Shown here one piece after another: positions 13,171 to 20,194 of a stretch of 20,263 bases of DNA (the stretch's first letter is position 1; each line of letters starts with the position of its first letter). The translations under genes were made by a program, and so were the position numbers. The stretch lies in contig JAHAWW010000176.1 in NCBI GenBank assembly GCA_018383375.1, forward strand, positions 1 to 20,263. Direction: 5' to 3'. The stretch is from Prevotellamassilia sp. (GTDB lineage: Bacteria; Bacteroidota; Bacteroidia; Bacteroidales; Bacteroidaceae). The notes beneath the pieces were generated by a model. That model was not told the origin of the DNA and made no database searches. It saw only the letters and a list, made by a program, of their open reading frames with translations.

Positions 13171-14517
13171 TCAGACGCCGGGCAGGGAGTGACCGTTGAT
13201 TTTGCGATAGAGGTCGAGCGCAAACACGTCGGTCATGCCCGAGATATAATCGAGCACGCCCATGATGCGACACGTCAGCGACGGATGAGTGAGTTCGTAT
13301 TGCGGACTGGCCTGACTGAGCAGCAGACGGCTGTAGGCCTTTTCGGGAGCCAAGACGGCCTCGGTGAGCAGGTCGAGCAAGGTGTAGATGATGTGATAAC
13401 CGGCCAAATCGATGTCGGTCACTTCCTTGCAATTATAGATGCGGCGCCGGGCCAGTTGTCCCACATTGCCGAAAGCTTCTCGCAGTGGCGACGGCAACCG
13501 GCCGATGAGGCTACCCTCAAACGTGCCGGCGAGCAAGTCCTCTTCGTGGTCTACAAACACTTTGACACAGGCGCGCTCAAGGGCGTTGATGACACAAGAG
13601 CGCAAATAGGCGATGTGGTCGCCCTTGTCGGTCGTGGCCGGATAGGCTGCCAATATGTCGCGCTGGGTTTGGGCATCAAAAAAGTCCATAAAGAGACTGA
13701 TGGTCTCTTCAGCCGAAAGCAGACGGAGCTTGAAAGCATCCTCCACGTCCATGATTTCATAGCAGATGTCGTCGGCCGCCTCAACGAGATAGACCAGCGG
13801 ATGGCGCACACTACTGACGCCCTGCGGTGTCACCGTGCAGGGCATGCCGAGTTCGCGGGCGATGCGTAAGAAGTCGTCTTTTTCAGTTTCAAAAAAACCG
13901 AACTTGCCGGGTTTGGGTGAGAGGGCTGACGAATAGGGATATTTCACGATGGCGGCCAGCGTGGCGTAGGTCATGACAAAGCCGCCCTGGCGTCGGCCTG
14001 CGAACTGGTGGGTAAGCAGGCGGAAGGTGTTGGCATTGCCGTCGAAATGCGTGATGTCTGACCAGAGCGCGTCTGTGAGTTTTTCGCCCTCGGGTGAGAC
14101 GTAGTCGCGCAGCCGTGCGCCGCGGCCTTCTGAGAAGAAGCTGCAGATGGCCTTCTCGCCGCTGTGGCCAAAGGGAGGGTTGCCCATGTCGTGGGCCAGA
14201 CAGGCGGCCGAGACGATGGCCGGCGTGGCCTGCAGAGCCGCGGCGGCTTCGGGATGACGCGGCGTGAGCGCCCGACACACATCGGCCCCCAACGAGCGGC
14301 CCACACTCGACACCTCAAGGCTGTGGGTCAGACGATTGTGCACAAAAATGCTTCCGGGCAGCGGGAACACCTGTGTCTTATTTTGCATCCGTCGAAAGGG
14401 TGGCGAGAAGATGAGTCGGTCGTAGTCGCGCTGAAAATCAGTGCGCTGTTCGGTCGAAAGCGGCTTGGCCGTCTCTTTGCCAAACCTTTTATCGGATATG
14501 AGCGTTGTCCATTTCAT
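13171..14517 (-). CDS. dgt: Deoxyguanosinetriphosphate triphosphohydrolase (dGTPase-like)
   Basis: 448 residues from ATG 14517, giving MKWTTLISDKRFG; another ATG two codons earlier at 14523 is possible. The HD-domain metal and active-site set is complete: His65 in RLTHSLEV, His109-Asp110 in AHDMGNPPFGH, and Asp249-Asp250 in EAADDICYE, with the family segment RRMQNKTQVFP near residue 43. The enzyme hydrolyses dGTP (or other dNTPs, often with nucleotide activation) to deoxynucleoside and triphosphate in the cytosol. It is first in the minus-strand run, with a TAnnTTTG element just upstream. The divergent neighbour is dut, another dNTP hydrolase. dGTP as the preferred substrate is inferred from family membership. 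Confidence 0.92.
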   Translation of the reverse strand: MKWTTLISDKRFGKETAKPLSTEQRTDFQRDYDRLIFSPPFRRMQNKTQVFPLPGSIFVHNRLTHSLEVSSVGRSLGADVCRALTPRHPEAAAALQATPAIVSAACLAHDMGNPPFGHSGEKAICSFFSEGRGARLRDYVSPEGEKLTDALWSDITHFDGNANTFRLLTHQFAGRRQGGFVMTYATLAAIVKYPYSSALSPKPGKFGFFETEKDDFLRIARELGMPCTVTPQGVSSVRHPLVYLVEAADDICYEIMDVEDAFKLRLLSAEETISLFMDFFDAQTQRDILAAYPATTDKGDHIAYLRSCVINALERACVKVFVDHEEDLLAGTFEGSLIGRLPSPLREAFGNVGQLARRRIYNCKEVTDIDLAGYHIIYTLLDLLTEAVLAPEKAYSRLLLSQASPQYELTHPSLTCRIMGVLDYISGMTDVFALDLYRKINGHSLPGV

Positions 14518-14540
14518 CGGCAAGTGTATGTAAATCGCTA

Positions 14541-14548
14541 CAAAAGTA
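14541..14548 (-). promoter_or_regulatory. -7 element of the dgt promoter
   Basis: On the - strand this reads TACTTTTG, a full match to TAnnTTTG. No clear TTG is found 19-20 nt further upstream, so only the -7 half is supported. The start site would lie near 14534, giving a leader of only about 15 nt. Confidence 0.55.
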
Positions 14549-14804
14549 ACTCAATTTATGCGCGTAGGCGTTTTTTCGCCGCGAAAAAGTGCCTCCACGC
14601 GTCCGCCGCCCACGGTTTGCGCCCATCGGCTCACTGATTTGTTCAAAAAGCCGGCCGTTGCTGACAAAAGCCACACCATTTTTCGAGAAAAACTTTTACG
14701 CCGACTGCCGCGCAAGACAAAAAATGCTGCAAGCGGCCCAAAAATTAGCCCGAAAGCCCCAAATTTCACTCAAAGCAGGGCAAAACTTTCCTGAAATAAG
14801 GCCG

Positions 14805-14833
14805 GTTTTCACTGCCATAAGAGCAGGGAAAAC
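14805..14833. other. Stem-loop with 1x1 internal loop
   Basis: gttttc (14805-14810) pairs with gaaaac (14828-14833), and ctgc (14812-14815) with gcag (14823-14826), separated by one unpaired base on each side. The loop is cataaga. Confidence 0.5.
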
Positions 14834-14850
14834 ACCACTTATCCCCGTAA

Positions 14851-14900
14851 CGGCCTCAAACACAAAAAAGAGGCCGCCGCGCCGACGCCTCTTTCTTTCT
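14851..14900. other. Two mutually exclusive hairpins, the second terminator-like
   Basis: Stem 1: cggcctc (14851-14857) with gaggccg (14870-14876), 7 bp, loop 12 nt. Stem 2: aaagaggc (14867-14874) with gcctcttt (14887-14894), 8 bp, loop 12 nt. They share gaggc at 14870-14874, so only one can form at a time. Stem 2 is followed by ctttctt on the + strand and by a run of six T on the - strand, so it looks like a bidirectional terminator, although no gene ends here. Confidence 0.5.
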
Positions 14901-15021
14901 TACCGCAAATTACCCACTTTTCAGCCTCCGGCAAAAGACAAAACGGCATGCCCGACGACGAGGATGTGATGGCGGCGTTGCGATTTTTAGTTAAAACCGA
15001 AGCGAAGTGGTGATAAATGAG

Positions 15022-15029
15022 TAATTTTG
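15022..15029 (+). promoter_or_regulatory. -7 element of the dut operon promoter
   Basis: TAATTTTG is identical to the acpP -7 element. No TTG is found at the expected -33 position. Transcription would start near 15036, about 44 nt before the dut ATG. Confidence 0.6.
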
Positions 15030-15079
15030 CCGGTTAAGTGAGGGCACGAACCTTCTGCCCGCATTGGCCAACCTGCAAT

Positions 15080-15511
15080 ATGAAACTGAAAGTCATCAAC
15101 CGCTCACATCACCCGCTCCCCGAATACGCCACACCGCTCAGTGCCGGTCTGGACCTTCGGGCCAATCTCTCGTCTCCCGTCACACTCCTGCCAATGGGCC
15201 GCGCGCTCATCCCCACAGGGCTATTCATTGCCCTGCCACCGGGCTTTGAGGCTCAGGTGCGCCCCCGCTCGGGTCTGGCGCTAAAAAAAGGCATCGGTGT
15301 GCTCAATTCGCCCGGCACCATCGACGCTGACTATCGCGGCGAGATTGGCGTCATTTTGGTCAATCTCTCTGACGAGCCCTTCGTGGTGCAAGACGGTGAA
15401 CGCATTGCCCAAATGGTAGTGGCGCGGCACGAGCGCGTGGAATGGACAGCCGTGGACGAACTCGACGAAACTGAGCGCGGCGCAGGCGGTTTTGGCCACA
15501 CGGGCAAATAA
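15080..15511 (+). CDS. dut: Deoxyuridine 5'-triphosphate nucleotidohydrolase (dUTPase)
   Basis: 143 residues from ATG 15080 (MKLKVIN), the normal size of a trimeric dUTPase. A GTG at 15038 would add 14 residues, but it begins at the predicted transcription start, so I reject it. All five family motifs are present: AGLDLRA (22-28), PRSGLALKKG (62-71), NSPGTIDADYRGE (76-88, catalytic Asp82), GERIAQMVV (106-114), and the C-terminal lid RGAGGFGHTG (133-142). The enzyme splits dUTP to dUMP and pyrophosphate, keeping uracil out of DNA and supplying dTMP synthesis. It is the first gene of a four-gene block. The following TPR frame begins directly at its stop codon (TAA then ATG), which suggests translational coupling. 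Confidence 0.96.
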   Translation: MKLKVINRSHHPLPEYATPLSAGLDLRANLSSPVTLLPMGRALIPTGLFIALPPGFEAQVRPRSGLALKKGIGVLNSPGTIDADYRGEIGVILVNLSDEPFVVQDGERIAQMVVARHERVEWTAVDELDETERGAGGFGHTGK

Positions 15512-17401
15512 ATGGGCACACAAAAACGATTAGACTCCTTTCTGATGAATGTGTTAAGGATTAAATCCTTGCTTGAAAGTTTGAGACCGCTTGAGACCAC
15601 GACGAGGCGGCTGTGGGCCAAACACACGGTCGTCGGGTTGTGCATTGCCGTGGCGGCGATGGCCTTGACGGCTTGTGGCGGAAAACAGGCTGCCGCCCTT
15701 GAGAGCCACACCGCTCTTGCGGGGAACTCCTCGACTCAAACGGAGCAACGCAATGAGCGCTTTGACGCGCTCTTTCTTGAAGCGCTTCGCTGCTGTAGCA
15801 TGGCCGACTACGAGAGCCAATACGAGTTGCTGCAAGCGGCGCTGGACGAACAGCCTGATGCGCCCGAAGCACTCTATGAATTGGGACGCATGAAACTGGT
15901 TTTGGCTAACACGGCCGACTCCTTGATGCGCACCCAAGGCGAGGAGCAAATCAGAAAAGCCATGGCTGCAATGCCCGAAAGGCGTGAATACAAAGAATTT
16001 CTGGCCGAATATCTGGCCGCACGCAATCGCTATGCCGAGGCCATCGAACTCTACGTCCAACTGACCTCCGATGCCCACAAAAGCAGCCAACTCTACACGT
16101 TGGAGAACCTGCAAGAAGAGGCTGGCGACTATGCCGGCGCCATCGAAACCATCAACCGCATTGAAACCCTTGACGGCCGCTCTGAACAGTTGAGCATAGA
16201 GAAGTTTAACCTCTACACCCAAATGGGCGACAACGAGCACGCCTATGCTTCGATAGAAGAACTGTGTGCGGAGTATCCCGAAGACCTGCGCTATCGCGTC
16301 TTGCTGGGCGACCTCTACCGCCAAAACGGCTTCCCCGATATGGCCCTGGCCATCTATAAAGACGTGTTGACGGCCGAGCCCGACAACAGTTTGGCCCAAA
16401 TCTCTCTGCTGTCCTATTATCAAGGTACGGGACAAGACTCACTCTATCGCGAACTGGTCGAAGACGTGGTCTTGAGCCCCAACCAACCGACAGATGCCAA
16501 GGTCGAGGCGATGAGGGGATTCTCGCTCCATTCCCTCACGACCGACAACGACAGCACGGAGGTGCTCTACCTGTTTCGGCACGCCCTGCAAGAACCTCAG
16601 GAGAACAGCCAACTGGCCACACTCTGCATTTCATATATGTCGGCCATCGGCATGCCCGAAGAAAAGATTATCCCCGTGCTCAAACAGGCCCTTGAAATAG
16701 AGCCCGACTTCGACGGAGGCCGGTTGATGCTGGTCGACATACTGCTGCGCCTCAACGACACTCAGGGAGTGGCCGAGGTGTGTGGCGACGGCATGATTTA
16801 CCAGCCCGACGAACCCTTCTATTATTATTATGCCGGACTGGCACAGGCCATCTTGGGCAACGAAGCACTGGGCACGAAATATCTCGAAGACGGCACCGAA
16901 CACATCAACGACGAGACCGACCTCAATCTGGCTGCCGGCATTTATGCCTCGCTGGGCGACCTCTATTATGAGCAAAATAAGAAAAACGAGGCTTATGCGG
17001 CCTACGACCAAGCATTGCTCTACGACCCCAACAACGTGTCGTGCCTGAACAACTACGCCTATTATCTCTCTCTCGACGGCCGCCGACTCGACCACGCCGA
17101 GGCCATGAGCCGACGCACCATAAATGCCGAGCCGCAAAATGCCACCTACCTCGACACGTATGCCTGGATACTCTATATCCAAAAAGACTACAAAAACGCA
17201 GGCAAATATATCGAACAAGCCATCGACGGACTCGAAGAGACCGCAGAAAACGCAGGCATCTTCGACCACGCCGGAGACATCTTCTACAGACTGAAGCAAA
17301 ACAAAAAGGCTCTCCAATATTGGATTAAAGCCCTCTCGCTCACCACCGACAACGACCTCAAAGCAAAACTCAAACGCAAAGTGCGCCTCAAAAGGCTCTG
17401 A
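15512..17401 (+). CDS. Tetratricopeptide-repeat lipoprotein
   Basis: Up to 629 residues. A hydrophobic stretch ends in lipobox ALTAC, with Cys55 in this frame. From ATG 15512 the region before the Cys is long; ATG 15545 (MNVLRIK, Cys44) or a later TTG are alternatives. I keep 15512 because it abuts the dut stop codon. The residues after Cys (GGKQ) are not acidic, so it probably stays on the periplasmic face of the outer membrane. The mature part is almost wholly TPR-like helical pairs, from about 100 to 290 and again about 480 to 615 (GDLYYEQNKKNEAYAAYDQA is a clear repeat). It ends with a basic tail (KLKRKVRLKRL). TPR arrays hold protein partners; the neighbouring DUF4292 and EnvC-like genes suggest an envelope assembly role. 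No enzyme motif is seen. Confidence 0.85.
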   Translation: MGTQKRLDSFLMNVLRIKSLLESLRPLETTTRRLWAKHTVVGLCIAVAAMALTACGGKQAAALESHTALAGNSSTQTEQRNERFDALFLEALRCCSMADYESQYELLQAALDEQPDAPEALYELGRMKLVLANTADSLMRTQGEEQIRKAMAAMPERREYKEFLAEYLAARNRYAEAIELYVQLTSDAHKSSQLYTLENLQEEAGDYAGAIETINRIETLDGRSEQLSIEKFNLYTQMGDNEHAYASIEELCAEYPEDLRYRVLLGDLYRQNGFPDMALAIYKDVLTAEPDNSLAQISLLSYYQGTGQDSLYRELVEDVVLSPNQPTDAKVEAMRGFSLHSLTTDNDSTEVLYLFRHALQEPQENSQLATLCISYMSAIGMPEEKIIPVLKQALEIEPDFDGGRLMLVDILLRLNDTQGVAEVCGDGMIYQPDEPFYYYYAGLAQAILGNEALGTKYLEDGTEHINDETDLNLAAGIYASLGDLYYEQNKKNEAYAAYDQALLYDPNNVSCLNNYAYYLSLDGRRLDHAEAMSRRTINAEPQNATYLDTYAWILYIQKDYKNAGKYIEQAIDGLEETAENAGIFDHAGDIFYRLKQNKKALQYWIKALSLTTDNDLKAKLKRKVRLKRL

Positions 17402-17429
17402 CGCCACCACGACAATTAAGCCACACAAT

Positions 17430-18287
17430 ATGAAACACTTGATGAAGTTCGCCCTGCTCTGCTTGGCCCTCACACTCACCGCCTGCCACGGCTCAAAAAT
17501 GGCCGGCGACAAAGCCACCAACGACAAAGCCGGACAAAACGACAAGATAAGCGAAAGACAAAAGGTGGAAGCCTTTGTCAACAAGGTCAATGCCAACAAG
17601 CAAACGGCCCATGCCGTCACAGCCAAAATCAAGATGACCGTGGCCAAAGGCTCCAAAGACATTTCCGTAGGTGGCAGCCTATCGATGAAACGCGACGAAG
17701 TGATACGCCTATCGATGACCTTCTTGGGCTTTGAAGTGGCCCGTCTGGAATTCTCGCCCGACAAAGTGCTCCTGCTCGACCGCTATCATAAAGAATACAT
17801 CGAAGCAGGCTACACCGACGTGGATTTCCTCAAGCAAGCCGGACTCGACTTCAAAAGCCTGCAAGCACTCTTTTGGGCCGAACTGTTCGCACCGGGAACA
17901 GACAAGGGCGATTTCGCCTCACGCGTGAGCCTCTCTGCCGCCGGCGACCACACACTGCTCACTCTGCGCGACGCGCCCAAACTTGAATACGCCTTCCTCG
18001 CACAAACCGCCGGAGCACGCCTGCGCCGCGTGCTCATTCAGTCGAAAAACCAAGCCGACAAAGGACAGTTTGAATGGCGATATGACAAAGAGGTCCAACT
18101 CGGCGGCAAACGTTTCCCCTCACAGATGAACTGCAGCGTCACGGGCCTCGAGGCACCTCTGACACTCAACATCACACTGAGCAAACTCAACAACGATGCC
18201 GAATGGACCACACATACCACACCGCCGGCCAAATACACACGACGCCGCGCCGCCGACATCCTCGGGCCGCTGCTCAATAGTCTCTGA
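17430..18287 (+). CDS. DUF4292-type lipoprotein
   Basis: 285 residues, 28 bp after the TPR gene. The signal peptide ends in lipobox LTAC with Cys19; residues +2 onward (HGSK) lack acids, so a periplasm-facing location is likely. A charged linker (about 22-48) is followed by one long beta-rich domain (about 55-265) containing VGGSLSMKRDEVIRLSM and FEVARLEFSPDKVLLLDR. Such curved beta-sheet lipoproteins resemble the LolA/LolB fold, which binds lipid or lipoprotein acyl chains; I recall DUF4292 being grouped with that clan but could not check. A LolB-like role in lipoprotein or lipid handling is therefore a hypothesis. Its conserved place between a TPR lipoprotein and an EnvC-type activator supports an envelope function. 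A start at Met5 is possible. Confidence 0.82.
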   Translation: MKHLMKFALLCLALTLTACHGSKMAGDKATNDKAGQNDKISERQKVEAFVNKVNANKQTAHAVTAKIKMTVAKGSKDISVGGSLSMKRDEVIRLSMTFLGFEVARLEFSPDKVLLLDRYHKEYIEAGYTDVDFLKQAGLDFKSLQALFWAELFAPGTDKGDFASRVSLSAAGDHTLLTLRDAPKLEYAFLAQTAGARLRRVLIQSKNQADKGQFEWRYDKEVQLGGKRFPSQMNCSVTGLEAPLTLNITLSKLNNDAEWTTHTTPPAKYTRRRAADILGPLLNSL

Positions 18288-18307
18288 TTTTCTCCTCCAC
18301 ATCCATT

Positions 18308-19693
18308 ATGCCACACACCACGCCCACAATACGTTTACACCTTGCCGGCAGAGCACTCGTCGCCCTGCTGCTGTTGTGCCTGCCTTGGTGCGGACACGCG
18401 CAAAACAGCAAACGCATCAAACAGATGAAGCAAGAAAGCACGGCACTGAAAAAACAAATCGCCGAGTCTGAAAACTTGCTCAAAAACACCAAAAAAGATA
18501 TCAAGTCGCAACTCAAAAACCTCTCGGTGATTGACGGGCAGATTGTGGACCAAACCAAAATCGTGGGCGACTATCAAAACGAAGTGGAGACTCTGGGCAA
18601 AGACCTCACAGCCAAAGAAGCCGAACTCAAAAAACTGGAACAGGAACTCACGGCCTGCAAACAAAAATACCGCCGCGCCGTGCTCTATCTCAACCGCAAG
18701 CGCCTGCTACAAAACAAATGGATGTTTGTGCTCTCTGCCAAAAACTTCAGACAGATGTATCGCCGCATGCGCTACGCTTCAGACTATTCAAAATATCTCC
18801 GGGCACAGGCCGAAACCATCAAACAAAAAGAAGAGGCCGTGAGCAAGGCACGCGAAGCCGTCCATGCCGCAAAAAAAGAAAAAGACCTCTTGCTCACCGA
18901 AGCCCAAGGCGAGCACAAACGTCTGGAACAAAAGAAGAAAGAGCGACAAGGCGTCATTAGCGAACTCAACAAAAAGCAGTCGCAACTCACCACGACCATT
19001 TCCCAACAAAAACGCAAATACGCCAATCTCAACGCTTCTATCGACCGCCTCATCAAACAAGAAATCGCTGCAGCCGAGGCAAGACGAAAAAAAGAAGAAG
19101 CCAGACGAAAAGCCGCCGAAGAGAAACGCCGCAAAGCCGAAGAGGCTGAGGCAAGACGCAAAAAAAACGCCAAAACCACCAAAACCACTACAAGCAAAAA
19201 GACATCAACGGCCACACCAACGAAGTCTAAACCGCGCTACGAAGAAGAAGACGCCACCGACCGCACCCTTTCGTCAGGCTTTGCCGCCAACCGCGGTCGA
19301 CTGCCCATCCCCATAACCGGCAGCTATGCCGTCACCGGACGATATGGCCAATACAGCGTCGAAGGCCTCTCGGGCGTAAGCCTCGACAGCAAAGGCATCA
19401 ACCTCACCGGTCGCTCAGGCGCCCAGGCACGCTGCGTCTATGATGGCGAAGTGAGTGCCGTGGCCAACGTGGGCGGCACATACGTGGTCATCGTGCGACA
19501 CGGCAGCTACTATTCCGTTTACAGCAACCTCTCAAGCGTCGCCGTGCGCAACGGACAAGCCGTCAAGACCCGACAAACCCTCGGCGCCGTGGCCGGAGAC
19601 GGTAGCGGCGGCTGTACGCTCCATTTCCAATTGCGCAAGCGAAGCGGCTCCACCGCCGGCCACATCAACCCCCTGCCCTGGCTGGCGAGATAA
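18308..19693 (+). CDS. EnvC-type murein hydrolase activator with degenerate M23 (LytM) domain
   Basis: 461 residues, 20 bp after the DUF4292 gene. A Sec signal peptide (1-31, cleaved after GHA) precedes a long coiled coil (about 33-250), a Lys/Arg/Ala/Glu-rich helix (251-287), a Thr/Lys linker (288-308), and a C-terminal LytM domain (about 332-461). In the LytM domain the zinc and catalytic positions are altered: the HxxxD motif reads S361-K-G-I-N365, the AH of the AHLS motif reads N407, and HxH reads T437-L-H439, leaving His439 only. It therefore should not cut peptidoglycan itself but, like E. coli EnvC, activate a periplasmic amidase during septum splitting, under FtsEX control through the coiled coil. 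Neither the amidase nor ftsEX is in the window. A Cys at 28 is not in a lipobox. Confidence 0.9.
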   Translation: MPHTTPTIRLHLAGRALVALLLLCLPWCGHAQNSKRIKQMKQESTALKKQIAESENLLKNTKKDIKSQLKNLSVIDGQIVDQTKIVGDYQNEVETLGKDLTAKEAELKKLEQELTACKQKYRRAVLYLNRKRLLQNKWMFVLSAKNFRQMYRRMRYASDYSKYLRAQAETIKQKEEAVSKAREAVHAAKKEKDLLLTEAQGEHKRLEQKKKERQGVISELNKKQSQLTTTISQQKRKYANLNASIDRLIKQEIAAAEARRKKEEARRKAAEEKRRKAEEAEARRKKNAKTTKTTTSKKTSTATPTKSKPRYEEEDATDRTLSSGFAANRGRLPIPITGSYAVTGRYGQYSVEGLSGVSLDSKGINLTGRSGAQARCVYDGEVSAVANVGGTYVVIVRHGSYYSVYSNLSSVAVRNGQAVKTRQTLGAVAGDGSGGCTLHFQLRKRSGSTAGHINPLPWLAR

Positions 19694-19701
19694 GCCCCAA
19701 A

Positions 19702-19718
19702 AGACCATTTTTCGGTCT
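19702..19718 (+). terminator. Small hairpin after the EnvC-like gene
   Basis: agacc (19702-19706) pairs with ggtct (19714-19718) around a 7-nt T-rich loop, 9 bp after the stop codon. It is short and has no T-run after it, so it is only a possible terminator of the dut operon. Confidence 0.25.
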
Positions 19719-19743
19719 GATAGAAAAATAAAACAGACTGAGG

Positions 19744-19775
19744 CTTGCCTATTTCACACAAAGTCAGTACTTTTG
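19744..19775 (+). promoter_or_regulatory. Bacteroidota-type promoter of rpsO
   Basis: TACTTTTG at 19768-19775 fits TAnnTTTG and CTTG at 19744-19747 fits the -33 element, with a 20-nt spacer, the same geometry as at acpP. The start site would lie near 19783, giving a leader of about 55 nt. Confidence 0.75.
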
Positions 19776-19788
19776 CACCGCTAAACTC

Positions 19789-19806
19789 GCCAGAGCCCGC
19801 TTTGGC
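19789..19806 (+). other. Hairpin in the rpsO leader
   Basis: gccaga (19789-19794) pairs with tttggc (19801-19806) over 6 bp including one G-U pair, loop gcccgc. It lies inside the predicted 5' untranslated region, about 30 nt before the start codon, and could take part in S15 autoregulation; this is speculative. Confidence 0.35.
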
Positions 19807-19837
19807 AGTAATAACAATTCACTTAATTCAATACACA

Positions 19838-20107
19838 ATGTACTTAGATTCTGAAAAGAAGAAAGAGATCTTTGGCAAGTACGGAACGTCTAATTCAGAC
19901 ACCGGTTCTGCAGAGAGCCAGGTGGCTTTGTTTTCCTACCGTATTGCCCATTTGACGGAGCACATGAGAGCCAACCGTAAAGATCATACGACCGAACGCT
20001 CTCTCGTGAAATTGGTAGGTAAGCGCCGCGCTTTGCTCAACTATCTCAAGCGCAAAGACATCGAGCGTTACCGTGCCATCGTCAAAGCCCTCGGCCACCG
20101 CAAGTAA
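19838..20107 (+). CDS. rpsO: 30S ribosomal protein uS15
   Basis: 89 residues from ATG 19838 (MYLDSEKKKEIF), exactly the usual uS15 length. An upstream in-frame Met at 19745 lies before the predicted transcription start and is rejected. Family hallmarks are DTGSAESQVALFSYRI (a conserved 16S rRNA contact), LTEHMRANRKDH, the basic VGKRRALLNYLKRKD, and the C-terminal IKALGHRK type ending. uS15 binds 16S rRNA early and organises the central domain of the small subunit. It is a single-gene unit here, with its own promoter, a short hairpin-bearing leader and a strong terminator. Confidence 0.98.
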   Translation: MYLDSEKKKEIFGKYGTSNSDTGSAESQVALFSYRIAHLTEHMRANRKDHTTERSLVKLVGKRRALLNYLKRKDIERYRAIVKALGHRK

Positions 20108-20152
20108 TTCGTCTACTTGCCATCGTGCCAGGCTTAAAGACACACCCCACAG

Positions 20153-20194
20153 TTTCCCGCCTCCGATTTCCGGACGGCGGGAAGTTTTGTTTTG
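20153..20194 (+). terminator. Intrinsic terminator of rpsO
   Basis: tttcccgcc (20153-20161) pairs with ggcgggaag (20176-20184, including one terminal T-G pair), and tccg (20162-20165) with cgga (20171-20174) with a bulged C, around a 5-nt loop. It is followed by ttttgtttt. Confidence 0.82.

Larger units (their letters stand above)
14549..15021. other. Gene-free divergent intergenic region (dgt/dut)
   Basis: Open frames here (for example 14589-14969) have Pro/Arg/Lys-heavy, non-protein-like composition. The contents are a 7-bp inverted repeat (tttttcg at 14572-14578 with cgaaaaa at 14582-14588), a hairpin at 14805-14833, and overlapping alternative hairpins at 14851-14894. The segment 14710-14800 is rich in A and C and shows nothing I can name. 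Confidence 0.7.

Noticed and set aside
14589..14969. 126-codon frame on the + strand in the dgt/dut gap
   Set aside because: It is Pro/Arg/Lys-rich, with no hydrophobic core, and crosses three RNA hairpins. No promoter precedes it.
18380..18400. Possible lipobox at Cys28 of the EnvC-like protein
   Set aside because: The residue before Cys is Trp (LPWC), which signal peptidase II does not accept; GHA three residues later is a good signal peptidase I site.
19745..19837. Upstream start for rpsO adding 31 residues
   Set aside because: It precedes or overlaps the consensus promoter and uS15 proteins begin at the MYLD-type position.
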